Of a stretch of DNA of 64,000 bases, positions 34,616 to 42,916 are shown one piece after another. Position 1 is the first letter of the stretch, and each line of letters begins with the position of its first letter. The position numbers and the translations under genes are program-made. The DNA lies in contig NZ_KZ293963.1 of NCBI RefSeq assembly GCF_002352765.1, forward strand, positions 1,386,368-1,450,367, written 5' to 3'. The notes under the pieces were generated by a model, which was given only the letters and a program-made list of their open reading frames with translations, did not search any database and was not told the origin of the DNA. The stretch is from Alteribacter populi (lineage in GTDB: Bacteria > Bacillota > Bacilli > Bacillales > Salisediminibacteriaceae).

Positions 34616-35122
34616 TTATTTACCACTAACTGACTTCGAAACTTTAAATGTTCCTTTATCTATTTCTTCATTATTAATAGCATAAACCATGAGTACAGCT
34701 TCAATATCCAGATGTTTTTCAGAAAGATCTTTTCCTGCATCCCACGTATCTTCAAGTGTGAGCGATTGACCAGGTTCGATCGTTTCAGAGATAATAGCTT
34801 GTGTGAACATTTTACCTTCAGCAAAATGATACACCGTATTTCCTTGCTCGTCCTTTACGGTAATATCAAACTTCTGTCCAGAAGAAAATTCTACTTGTTT
34901 CGGTTCGTCACTTTCATTTTCCAGAGTCATCGTAAACTGCAAGGAATTCTCATCCTCTTTAACATCAAGAGTAAAGGTTAAATCATGTTCAGTCACGTAA
35001 TCGTCTCCTTCTAGTTCCTCCGATTGATCAGGAGTACCCTCTGTTGTATCGTCACCTGTACCACACGCAGCAAGGCTTACGGCTAAGATTGACATTGATA
35101 AAGTCCAGATCCACTTTTTCAA
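34616..35122 (-). CDS. ipi: BsuPI-like intracellular proteinase inhibitor-related lipoprotein
   Basis: 168 aa. Signal peptide and lipobox S-L-A-A-C-G; then a BsuPI domain (F-T-L-D-V-K, V-E-F-S-S-G-Q-K-F-D-I-T-V, E-T-I-E-P-G-Q-S-L-T). BsuPI was described as an inhibitor of the intracellular serine protease ISP in B. subtilis, where ipi is cytoplasmic; here the lipobox makes it a surface lipoprotein, so a different role is possible. Neighbour of yitT as in B. subtilis. ATG 35122 with GAGAAAGC upstream. Confidence 0.75.
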   Translation of the reverse strand: MKKWIWTLSMSILAVSLAACGTGDDTTEGTPDQSEELEGDDYVTEHDLTFTLDVKEDENSLQFTMTLENESDEPKQVEFSSGQKFDITVKDEQGNTVYHFAEGKMFTQAIISETIEPGQSLTLEDTWDAGKDLSEKHLDIEAVLMVYAINNEEIDKGTFKVSKSVSGK

Positions 35123-35192
35123 GAGAAAGCCTCCTTCATGATCTCGTTACAATAGTTAGACGACGGGAAAATTATAATGTTACAACCTTGCT

Positions 35193-36035
35193 CTAATCCT
35201 TCCTGAACAAACCAAAGATTCCTGTTGTTTGGACAATATTCGTGAAGGCTGTCGGATCTACTTCATGAATGATTTGCTGTAGTTGGTACAATTCGTAACG
35301 GGTGACTACAATCATTACTATTTCCTTGTCCTCTTTTGTATACCCGCCTTTTGCAGGAATTCGGGTCACCCCTCGTACCACACGTTCATAAAAAACCTTC
35401 TGCAGCTCATCAGCTTTCTTCGTAACAATCATTGCAGTAAGTTTCACGTGACGTGTATGGATAGCGTCAATGATTCGCGAGGTTACATAAAGTGTAAGCA
35501 AAGTGTATAACGCTTTTTCCATTCCAAACAACAAACCTGACGCCATAACAATGACCGCGTTCATCATAAAGAAATAAACGCCAAGAGGACGGTCACTATG
35601 CTTTGCCATAATCAATGCCAAAATATCAACACCGCCGGAAGAGGCTCCGTATTTAAGTACAAACCCTGCGCCAATTCCAGCAATAACACCACCGAAAACA
35701 GAATTTAAGATAATATCATTTGAAATCGTTTGGACCGGAATGACTTCTAAGAAAAACGTAGTAGCTGCAACATTAATAAAACTATAAAAAGTAAAGCTCT
35801 TCCCTACTTTTTTCCACCCTAGAATCGCAACAGGGATATTTAAAAGCAGGAGGCCGATTCCTGTTGATAAAACAGGAATTAACGTAGCAATGATTTGAGC
35901 GAGTCCAGTAAATCCACTAGCAAAAACGTTGGCTGGAATTAAAAAGAAATTAAGTGCAATGGCTAGTAGTGCGGCTGAGGCAACCGTAATCGTAAATTTT
36001 TTTGCCTCTTCAAGAATGTTCAGATTAGTCGGCAT
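35193..36035 (-). CDS. yitT: YitT family membrane protein (DUF2179)
   Basis: 280 aa. Five to six membrane helices (about 14-35, 50-75, 82-100, 109-130, 155-175) and a C-terminal DUF2179 domain with V-T-R-I-P-A-K-G-G-Y-T and V-T-R-Y-E-L-Y-Q-L. The family is common in Firmicutes; function unknown. Located next to ipi. ATG 36035 with GAGAGGAGCC upstream. Confidence 0.82.
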   Translation of the reverse strand: MPTNLNILEEAKKFTITVASAALLAIALNFFLIPANVFASGFTGLAQIIATLIPVLSTGIGLLLLNIPVAILGWKKVGKSFTFYSFINVAATTFFLEVIPVQTISNDIILNSVFGGVIAGIGAGFVLKYGASSGGVDILALIMAKHSDRPLGVYFFMMNAVIVMASGLLFGMEKALYTLLTLYVTSRIIDAIHTRHVKLTAMIVTKKADELQKVFYERVVRGVTRIPAKGGYTKEDKEIVMIVVTRYELYQLQQIIHEVDPTAFTNIVQTTGIFGLFRKD

Positions 36036-36231
36036 GGTCTAGAGGCTCCTCTCATTTCTGTAGAAAAAAGGGTGCGGAGTTCGGGCCCCGCTCACTCCCC
36101 ATCATAAATTTGTGCAAACGTTCATTCACTCTTATCTATCCAACCTCTTCTATGTAAGCGACAATGATTATACTTCTTCTCTTAGTGATTGTAAAGTAGC
36201 CTAATGACTTGTTTTCGGGCCTTATTGATTA

Positions 36232-36365
36232 AGAAAAGCGCAAGGCGGACGCTTTCACCCTAGGGCACAAGTGCGACATCCGTTCTTCCTTCACTTCGTT
36301 CGGATTCACGGTGTCTTCTATGCCGCGGGCAACGCTTCAGCCTCCTCGGGAAACAGGTAGCTGTC
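36232..36365. repeat. Dispersed repeat in the yitT-downstream gap
   Basis: Gap 36036-36435 has no gene. Positions 36325-36348 match 4351-4374; AAGAAAAGCGCAAGGCG near 36232 is the start of the short repeat family seen at 61375. Confidence 0.55.
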
Positions 36366-36391
36366 GTCCTAAACTTTCTTATCTCGTAAAG

Positions 36392-36420
36392 AAAAACCAC
36401 CATGGATCCATGATGGTTTT
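36392..36420 (-). terminator. Terminator of the 36436-36714 gene
   Basis: Stem AAACCACCATGG / CCATGATGGTTT with T-run on the minus strand. Confidence 0.75.
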
Positions 36421-36435
36421 GCAACAACCAATGAT

Positions 36436-36714
36436 TCAATTATCATTACTTTCGTTTTTATTGTAGTAGTTGACGGAGTATACTGCCCCTTCGCCTACCA
36501 TCGAATGATCACCAAAATCATGTGGATCAGAGTGACCTACCTTTTCTCTTAAATACGGTTCATGATCTTCTTTCGTTTCGTTTTTGAACCTCGCTTTTAC
36601 TCGCTTAATAGAGTGATAAACCTTTTCTCTATTCTCCTCTTTCCCTAGATAATACGATCCGGCAGCTACCGCCGTTGCCACCAGTGTTGACGTGATCAGC
36701 TTATTTGATACCAA
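36436..36714 (-). CDS. Small protein with N-terminal membrane anchor
   Basis: 92 aa, TTG start with GGGGTGGGG upstream. N-terminal hydrophobic/small-residue helix (I-T-S-T-L-V-A-T-A-V-A-A-G) then a charged, YtxH-like segment and a polar tail. Unknown family. AAA/GGGG start is not strong, so the start may be internal. Confidence 0.5.
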   Translation of the reverse strand: MVSNKLITSTLVATAVAAGSYYLGKEENREKVYHSIKRVKARFKNETKEDHEPYLREKVGHSDPHDFGDHSMVGEGAVYSVNYYNKNESNDN

Positions 36715-36894
36715 TTTTCCCCACCCCTTATTTATAATATTTAATCATGAAAAAATGCTTGACGCTTGATACGTATTTGTTAATAGTGCCTCTTAATGTA
36801 TTATAAGATACTTTACCCAGCTAGATCTAAAGATAAACTTCACATAACTTTTAAAGAATCGCTCCATATTAGTAAGGTGAAGGGAGGGATATCA

Positions 36895-37035
36895 ATGACC
36901 CATCAGCCTACAAAAGACAACAATAAAAAGCCTGTTGATAACAACGCAAAAATCGAGCATAAGAATCTTCAGGAAAAAGAAAATAGACAAACCACCAACA
37001 AACATAGCTATTCCAAGAAGACAGATCATCTATAA
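36895..37035 (+). CDS. Small hydrophilic protein (46 aa)
   Basis: ATG 36895 preceded by AAGGGAGGGATATCA. 46 codons rich in Asn, Lys, Gln (M-T-H-Q-P-T-K-D-N-N-K-K). No membrane segment. The composition recalls small spore proteins; unproven. Confidence 0.5.
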   Translation: MTHQPTKDNNKKPVDNNAKIEHKNLQEKENRQTTNKHSYSKKTDHL

Positions 37036-37147
37036 TTTTTATTAAAAACTGCGCTAGCTTCCGCGCATGTTTTAAATTCTCAAGGATGTTTCCCACTTGA
37101 GAGTAGCGGCGTGAAGGTAGCTGTCGCTCTAAACTTTCTTACCTCGC

Positions 37148-37182
37148 AAAAATAGGAGGCCCTGCTCTTTGACAGGCCTCCC
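37148..37182 (-). terminator. Terminator of the Lmo0937-family gene
   Basis: Stem GGAGGCCCTG / CAGGCCTCC, with a minus-strand T-run. Confidence 0.8.
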
Positions 37183-37239
37183 CTACTTTTGATTTCCATC
37201 ACGTTCTCGTAATCACGTATCTTAAGGGCGTACAAAATC

Positions 37240-37383
37240 CTACGCTCTTCTTCCGGTAATAAGGTTGATGACCGCAACGATCAGGGCTACGACCAACAGC
37301 AAGTGAATGAGTCCACCGCCAATTTCAAAGCTAAACCCTAACAACCACATTAATATGATAATCCCAATAATTGTCCAAAGCAT
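37240..37383 (-). CDS. Lmo0937-family small membrane protein
   Basis: 47 aa: M-L-W-T-I-I-G-I-I-I-L-M-W-L-L-G, ending I-N-L-I-T-G-R-R-A. Two hydrophobic helices separated by G-G-G, a form shared by the Lmo0937 family of Firmicutes. ATG 37383 with GGAGGCACACC upstream. Function unknown. Too short for standard ORF cut-offs. Confidence 0.75.
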   Translation of the reverse strand: MLWTIIGIIILMWLLGFSFEIGGGLIHLLLVVALIVAVINLITGRRA

Positions 37384-37632
37384 TGGTGTGCCTCCTCATT
37401 TTTTTGTAATTGAGCAGTACCTGTATTCACTACATAAAACACTTGATCTGACATTATATCTTGTTGATAAGGTACCCTGGACAATAATGGTCTAAACATT
37501 TACTCGCACTTCCTTCTGACTTTCCCGCACCTATTCCAAAAGAAAAGCCCCTTGCCATTGATACTATTGGGTCACTTCAGAGGTGCAAACAAGCTATTCG
37601 CAAGCAAAATCGCATAACAATTCACACCCCTA

Positions 37633-37693
37633 TTCACATAGGTTGAAATATTTAATTCCACCGTGTGATTTAGCGTGCGAATTCCTATGTGAA
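37633..37693. repeat. Spaced inverted repeat upstream of the lnu-like gene
   Basis: Perfect 10-bp arms TTCACATAGG / CCTATGTGAA separated by 41 bp. The gap 37384-37901 otherwise contains only the promoter; I see no gene in it. Confidence 0.5.
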
Positions 37694-37841
37694 AGAGAAG
37701 TATTTGGATACTTATGTTAAAATATAATAAAGGAATGTAAGGTATTTGTGAGTAAGTGTACTAAAAACTATTTGGTTTACTTCAATAAGTAAATGTCTTT
37801 CTATCTCTTTATGCAAAAAGAGTAGTCGAAGAAAAGTATAA

Positions 37842-37870
37842 TTGTTTCATGTTAATAAAATTGATATGAT
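37842..37870 (+). promoter_or_regulatory. Promoter of the lnu-like gene
   Basis: TTGTTT, 17-bp spacer, TATGAT. Transcription would start about 37877, 25 nt before the leader peptide. Confidence 0.6.
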
Positions 37871-37901
37871 TAATTGGATGTAAATGAAAGGAGCATTAGA
37901 T

Positions 37902-37949
37902 ATGTGTTGCTCATGTTGTCCAGTCGTAGATATGCAAAAGTCTCTCTAA
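37902..37949 (+). CDS. Cys-rich 15-aa leader peptide
   Basis: AAAGGAG eight bases before ATG; reads M-C-C-S-C-C-P-V-V-D-M-Q-K-S-L then TAA. It ends 29 bases before the nucleotidyltransferase start. Short leader ORFs before ribosome-targeting-antibiotic resistance genes commonly control them by drug-stalled translation; that mechanism is inferred here. A cysteine run in such a leader is unusual. Confidence 0.55.
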   Translation: MCCSCCPVVDMQKSL

Positions 37950-37978
37950 TTTAAAAAACTTAGGAGGTTATTTTGCAG

Positions 37979-38788
37979 ATGTTATTACAGGAAAAATTAA
38001 TTAATGTAATTAAAGAGAAGTGTGAGAATGATCCTCGTATTTCTGCATGTATGATGTATGGATCGTTTACAAAAGGTGAAGGAGACCAATACTCAGATGT
38101 TGAGTTTTATATCTTTTTAAAGAATACGGAAATTGGACAATTTGAATCTTCCGACTGGATTAGAGATATTGCCCCATATGGTTTACTTTTTTATAACGAA
38201 TTTGGATCTGAAGTTGTCGTGTTTTCCAATTTAATTAGAGGGGAGTTTCATTTTCAGGCTGAATCTGAGATTGAAGTTATTAAGACATTTAAAGACACAG
38301 GTGTCTTCCCTGACACAGAATCCATGTTCATTTATGATATTACAGGTAAATTAAAACCATGTTTAGATTATCTAAATGGTAAAGGGCCAGAAAGAATGAC
38401 AAATGATAATGTCAATTTTGCTTTTAATAACCTTGTTAATGCATGGCTTATGGGTATAAACGTTTTAAAAAGAGGGGAAATTGCACGTTCATTGGAATGT
38501 CTAACATATGTTCAAAAATACGTTTTACAATTGATTAGGATTCGTGAAAAAAACGTAGAACGTTGGCTAAACGCTACAAAAAACTTAGAATTTGACCTTT
38601 CAGAAAAGGCGTATGGTGAGTATGCATCAATTACGTCAAAGTTAGATAAAGAAGAATTATATCGTGCCTATTCTAATACACTGGATGTAGTTGAAGGGTT
38701 AGTTCTTGTACTTGCTGATTATTACCGATTTGACATTAATTTAATATTTTTAAAAAAATTACATTCTTATTTAACTAATCGGTCTTAA
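37979..38788 (+). CDS. Lincosamide nucleotidyltransferase-like protein (Lnu(B)-type)
   Basis: 269 aa from ATG 37979 (TTG 37973 possible; ATG gives an N-terminus like Lnu(B)). Nucleotidyltransferase motif M-M-Y-G-S-F-T-K-G-E-G-D-Q-Y-S-D-V-E-F-Y (GSxxxG...DxE) at about 22-41, and R-G-E-F-H-F. The similarity extends through N-A-W-L-M-G-I-N-V-L-K-R-G-E, as recalled for Lnu(B)/(F)-group enzymes, which adenylylate lincomycin and clindamycin. Base composition is more AT-rich than neighbours, which suggests transfer. It could instead modify another substrate. Confidence 0.8.
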   Translation: MLLQEKLINVIKEKCENDPRISACMMYGSFTKGEGDQYSDVEFYIFLKNTEIGQFESSDWIRDIAPYGLLFYNEFGSEVVVFSNLIRGEFHFQAESEIEVIKTFKDTGVFPDTESMFIYDITGKLKPCLDYLNGKGPERMTNDNVNFAFNNLVNAWLMGINVLKRGEIARSLECLTYVQKYVLQLIRIREKNVERWLNATKNLEFDLSEKAYGEYASITSKLDKEELYRAYSNTLDVVEGLVLVLADYYRFDINLIFLKKLHSYLTNRS

Positions 38789-38841
38789 ACTCATTTTTTG
38801 ACTCAGATTTCCCTTGTAAAGTAGATAGCAAAAGGAGAGAT

Positions 38842-38882
38842 AGTGGGCATTCAAAATATAATTTCGATACCCACTTTTTATT
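38842..38882 (+). terminator. Terminator of the lnu-like gene
   Basis: AGTGGG / CCCACT arms with a large loop, then T5. Confidence 0.65.
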
Positions 38883-38954
38883 TTTATATAAAACATTGTG
38901 ATTAAGTGTACTTAAAGTAACGCGTGCGTTAGTTTAACTAGCGAATATTATAAT

Positions 38955-38988
38955 TAAAGGGACGAAGAACAGCTCTTCGTCCCTTTTT
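38955..38988. terminator. Strong bidirectional terminator
   Basis: 13-bp stem AAAGGGACGAAGA / TCTTCGTCCCTTT; separates the acquired gene from the rhodanese gene. Confidence 0.9.
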
Positions 38989-39100
38989 CAATGCGATTTC
39001 TATTGTGATTTGGTTTGTGAAAGTTGTGTGATTTTATCTGTGTTTTTTCGTTTTGCATCTCACAAGTGAACCCGTTGTCAATGAAACAAGGAGCTGTTAA

Positions 39101-39484
39101 TTACTTAAGCTTTTTCAATTCTTCAATCGTCTTTATTTGCTGTTCAATTCCAACGTTCATATCGTCATCCCATTTAAGCATGCCTCCGTCGTAATTTGTG
39201 ACGCGATCATAGCCATTGTCTTTCATAAAGAGGGCGACATTTTGTGAGCGGTTCCCGCTTCGACAGATAAACACGTACTCCTTATCCTTTTCAAACCCTT
39301 CTAGTAATGGAGGGATGGAATGCATCGGTAACAACGGAACACCTGGAATATGACCTGCTTCATACTCTTCAGGCTCTCTTACATCAATGACAATCGTATC
39401 CTCGGGGTTACTTTTTAACAATTCTTTCAATTCATTTACATCGACTTGTTTTATTCCATCTGTTTCATGAGCCAAATCAATCAC
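39101..39484 (-). CDS. Rhodanese-domain protein
   Basis: 127 aa. Single rhodanese domain with I-D-V-R-E-P-E-E-Y-E-A-G-H-I-P-G and active-site loop C-R-S-G-N-R-S. Transfers sulfane sulfur as a persulfide on the Cys. Cytosolic. No partner gene adjacent. Confidence 0.88.
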   Translation of the reverse strand: MIDLAHETDGIKQVDVNELKELLKSNPEDTIVIDVREPEEYEAGHIPGVPLLPMHSIPPLLEGFEKDKEYVFICRSGNRSQNVALFMKDNGYDRVTNYDGGMLKWDDDMNVGIEQQIKTIEELKKLK

Positions 39485-39566
39485 CTCTATCTAAAATTCT
39501 TAAAAACTTATTCAATATAGAGAGTATAATAAAAACTGCCGCTCCATTCAAAAAACGCGATTTATT

Positions 39567-40688
39567 TTACCTGCCACCTTCTGCACTTTCTTCTCTTTTA
39601 TCATGGTCTTGTTTCCGCTTTAGCATATACAGCCTGTATGTGTGCGAGGCAATAACTTTTGATACAGCATAAAATGGGACAGCTAACAGTAAGCCAATCA
39701 ACCCGGCAAAACGCCCTGCAACGAGTAATAGCAAAATAATCGTTAATGGGTGTACTGCTAGTTTTTTCCCCATCACTTGTGGAGAAATGAGATTACTTTC
39801 GATTTGCTGGATGACAACAATTGCAATGACAACTTTAAGTACCATAAACGGAGAGTCAATAATCGCGACAATGACGGCCGGAATCGTCCCAATCCAAGGT
39901 CCAACAAAGGGAATGATGTTTGTAACCATCGCAACCAAAGCCAAAATAAGTGAGTAATCGATCCCGATAATACGAAACGCAATATACATTAACACCCCGA
40001 CACAAAAACTTACAATGATTTGCCCTTGAATGTAGGAGCTTAGTGCTATATCCATATCCTTTAATATGCGCTGTCCTTCACCGCGTTGCTTTTTTGGCAG
40101 AAAACGCAATACTTGTCCTGGTAGTTTCCCTCCATCTTTAAGCATATAAAACAAAATAAATGGAATGATGATAAGTAAAATAACGACATTCGTTATGACA
40201 CCGATAAAGCTTGCGATGTTACGCGTAATAATATCAAATGCTTCCGATAAATATTGTGTAAAGTTGTCGGTAATTTCTTCAATAGAGAAGTTCTCAGTTT
40301 CCTGAAAACGATTAACCCATTCGTTATTTTGTAGTTCAATCAACATATTACGGAACTCGTTAAAGAGAGCTGGAGCATTGTCAACTAAGTTGCTGACTTG
40401 TTGTTGAAGTGTAGGACCGATCAAAAAAACTAAACCGGTTATGACACCAATTACCGCTAAATATATAATGAGAATTGATAACGTCTTAGGTACATTTTGT
40501 TTATGTAATAACCCCATAATTGGCCGAAGGAGATAAAATAAAACACCTGCAATCAGAAATGGGATAAAAAGTGTTTGCACCATTACTTGAATAGGTGTAA
40601 AGATAAACGTAACTTTTGTAGATAAATAGATAATTAGAAGAATAAAACTAGCTGCATATAAAAATCGAAAAAACTTTGAATGCGGCAA
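39567..40688 (-). CDS. AI-2E family transporter
   Basis: About 373 aa. Eight-helix PerM/AI-2E family permease with I-G-I-D-Y-S-L-I-L-A-L and P-F-V-G-P-W-I-G-T-I-P-A near the C-terminal third. Substrates vary (AI-2, or Na+/H+ exchange in some Bacillus relatives). The frame opens at 40769, but TATAAT on the minus strand near 40727 and the repeat beyond imply a start closer to TTG 40688 (GTG 40697 and TTG 40700 are alternatives). Confidence 0.75.
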   Translation of the reverse strand: MPHSKFFRFLYAASFILLIIYLSTKVTFIFTPIQVMVQTLFIPFLIAGVLFYLLRPIMGLLHKQNVPKTLSILIIYLAVIGVITGLVFLIGPTLQQQVSNLVDNAPALFNEFRNMLIELQNNEWVNRFQETENFSIEEITDNFTQYLSEAFDIITRNIASFIGVITNVVILLIIIPFILFYMLKDGGKLPGQVLRFLPKKQRGEGQRILKDMDIALSSYIQGQIIVSFCVGVLMYIAFRIIGIDYSLILALVAMVTNIIPFVGPWIGTIPAVIVAIIDSPFMVLKVVIAIVVIQQIESNLISPQVMGKKLAVHPLTIILLLLVAGRFAGLIGLLLAVPFYAVSKVIASHTYRLYMLKRKQDHDKREESAEGGR

Positions 40689-40751
40689 CCGATCCACCAA
40701 CCTTCCTACAATTCGCAACTTTATTATAACATATTTTACCTTTATGTGCGT

Positions 40752-41015
40752 GTTCAAAAAGGAGAACAAAATGAGCCGAGAAGATCGAGGCAGCGCAGCT
40801 TAGAGCATAAAGCTGGTCGCTTCGTCAGCCATACCTTACACGCCAGAGAAGTGGATTTTTTCCCCAAGTAACGGAGCGTGGTATTAATACGTGAGTTGCG
40901 CAGAAGCAATAACGAACTTCCCCAGGATGGGGTGATTCCTGTGTTGTCACAGGGCGTGGCGGTATTTAGCAAGAGACCCTATTTCCCGACAGCTATTTTC
41001 CCCGACTTTTTGAAC
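40752..41015. repeat. MITE-like element with 10-bp inverted ends
   Basis: Perfect ends GTTCAAAAAG / CTTTTTGAAC bounding 264 non-coding bases. Positions 40783-40845 are shared (reverse complement) with 233-285. The related GTTCAAA ends also bound 10365-10532. Confidence 0.65.
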
Positions 41016-41251
41016 GTCCTCTTTATGAGGTTGTTCAAAGTAGAGGCTCAATGAAAAACTCTGCCCTTTCAGTCGTGCGTAGCTTTATTCAATTCAAATG
41101 ATGAAGCAATCAAGCGGCCTACGGAGCTACATAAAGCTACTCTGAATTTAACACCAAGCAAGTTAGAGACCGTAGCCAAGCTGAATTGTGTTTAAAAGGT
41201 CTCTTAATAAAAATGATCTTCTGCGTAGTTGGCCGGAATCTGCGAGACTCC

Positions 41252-41635
41252 CTCAGGAAAAGTTGATATGGCGGGGGTCCGCCCGGATTTTGAGGCCCTA
41301 AAAAATTTTTTTGTACTCGCCTCCGACTGCCAAGGTCCACATAATTCTTGTAAATACATTTACTGTATTTAGAGATTACGCGTTGCGTTGGGAATGTGGG
41401 GTACATTTCCATATATAGGTGTAATTCACACGAGAAAAACTCTGCTACAATCAGGTGACTTACCCTCCCATGTCTCCTGGCATCAAGTGCCTACATTCCT
41501 TCGTTGGGTCTTGCCTGACGCAGATCTCGGACTCTTACTCCTGCATGGACTGCCCTTTACTGGGCGTCTAAAGTCTCCGTCTTGCCGAATCTCTGTGCCT
41601 GTGTTGTCAAAGGTACATTAAAGCACTGTGAAGCC
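41252..41635 (-). ncRNA. Candidate bridge-RNA region of the IS110 element
   Basis: Long non-coding end 3' of the transposase gene, where IS1111-group elements encode the guide RNA. ACTCCTGC at 41537-41544 is identical to 8 nt of the insertion target (gACTCCTGCgg). An 8-nt match could be chance; no structure was computed. Confidence 0.3.
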
Positions 41636-42916
41636 TTACGCTGCCTTGTTCTGAGGATAGTTGGAAGAGTCTATCAACATTCTCTCAGGGTCAAACATTG
41701 CCTGTTTCTTGCTAAGTCCATGGAACACCTGAAGCAGCTTTCTGCATAGCACAACCATTGCTTCTTTCTTGGTCAGTGGATTTTGTTCCCGTGAGTGATA
41801 ATGCATGTACAGTTGACGAAAGCTTGCATTGTTCTGAATGAGCGGAAGGATCGCTTTATAAAGTAAGGCTCGTAGTCGTTTTCTTCCGCGTTTAGAGATC
41901 TTCTTTGTGCCTTTATGCTGACCTGAACTGTTCTCACGCAACGTAAGTCCCGCTAGCTTAATGAGTTGGCGTGGATGCCTGTAATTGCGCATAGAGCCTG
42001 TTTCAGCCAATAACTCGCTTACAGTGTTCTCGCTGATTCCCGGAATGGAGACGAGGTACTGAAACTCTTCTAATGACTGGGCCTGCTCAACCATCTGGGA
42101 AGTCACCTCTTCAAGTTGTGATTCCAATAGTTCCAGCTGTTGAACAAGGCTGCGAATCTCCAGCCGTGACATTTCCTGACTGCGTGTTACGCCAATAGAG
42201 TGACGAGCCACTTCAATCAGGGTCACCATTTTGGGTTTCCCAGCATACTTGGCGCCAGCTTTCTTCTGTTGCCTGACCATCTCTTCGACAGACAAATGTG
42301 GAACATCCTGGGGAAGAGGTGTCAGCTTTAAAACGGCAAGAGCTTGTTGGCCCAATTCACTGAAGACTTGATTGAATTCCGGAAAGTAAAGATCCTTCCA
42401 TCGCTGTATCCTGTTTTTTACGGAAGAGATATCTTTTCGTAATCGTTCCCGGATTGCGGATCCATGCCTCATGTGATGTTCAGCGGTTGTCATCTTCCGC
42501 GGTATACTAAAATAGCCGTTAGGAAGAAGTTTCGCTATAACGCGTGCATCTTTAGCGTCGTTCTTCGTTTGAGAATTATCGTCCATTTCCTTGGATTGTT
42601 TTACATGCATTGGATTGACGATGACAAAAGGGAATTCGAAAGCCTCCAGCATAGCCGCAAGGTTCATCCAGTAGTGGCCGGTTGCTTCAAAACCGATGAG
42701 CACATTTGATTTGTTGTGTGTCTCCATCAGTTGTCTAACAGCCTGCTCAAAATGGATGAAACCATCTTTTGACTGGTGGATGCGCCATACTTTCGTTAAT
42801 TCGCGTCCGCGCAAATCGACGGCACAGGCATAGTGATTCTTTTTTGCAATATCGATTCCAATAACTAGAGTGTTTTCGTTGACTTGATTAATTCGTTCAT
42901 TTCTACTACGATTCAT
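41636..42916 (-). CDS. IS110-family transposase (DEDD RuvC-like + Tnp_20 domain)
   Basis: 426 aa. RuvC-like DEDD N-terminal domain: I-G-I-D-I-A-K-K-N-H (Asp), G-F-E-A-T-G-H-Y-W (Glu), D-A-K-D-A-R (Asp pair). C-terminal transposase_20 domain contains S-I-P-G-I-S-E-N-T-V and N-R-G-R-K-R-L-R-like R-G-R-K-R-L-R-A-L. Recombinase that inserts site-specifically with a bridge RNA. Preceded by AGGAGG. No frameshift or stop; looks intact. Confidence 0.95.
   Translation of the reverse strand: MNRSRNERINQVNENTLVIGIDIAKKNHYACAVDLRGRELTKVWRIHQSKDGFIHFEQAVRQLMETHNKSNVLIGFEATGHYWMNLAAMLEAFEFPFVIVNPMHVKQSKEMDDNSQTKNDAKDARVIAKLLPNGYFSIPRKMTTAEHHMRHGSAIRERLRKDISSVKNRIQRWKDLYFPEFNQVFSELGQQALAVLKLTPLPQDVPHLSVEEMVRQQKKAGAKYAGKPKMVTLIEVARHSIGVTRSQEMSRLEIRSLVQQLELLESQLEEVTSQMVEQAQSLEEFQYLVSIPGISENTVSELLAETGSMRNYRHPRQLIKLAGLTLRENSSGQHKGTKKISKRGRKRLRALLYKAILPLIQNNASFRQLYMHYHSREQNPLTKKEAMVVLCRKLLQVFHGLSKKQAMFDPERMLIDSSNYPQNKAA

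Noticed and set aside
40754..40972. 72-codon frame in the MITE-like element
   Set aside because: The stretch is a repeat with inverted ends and no SD.
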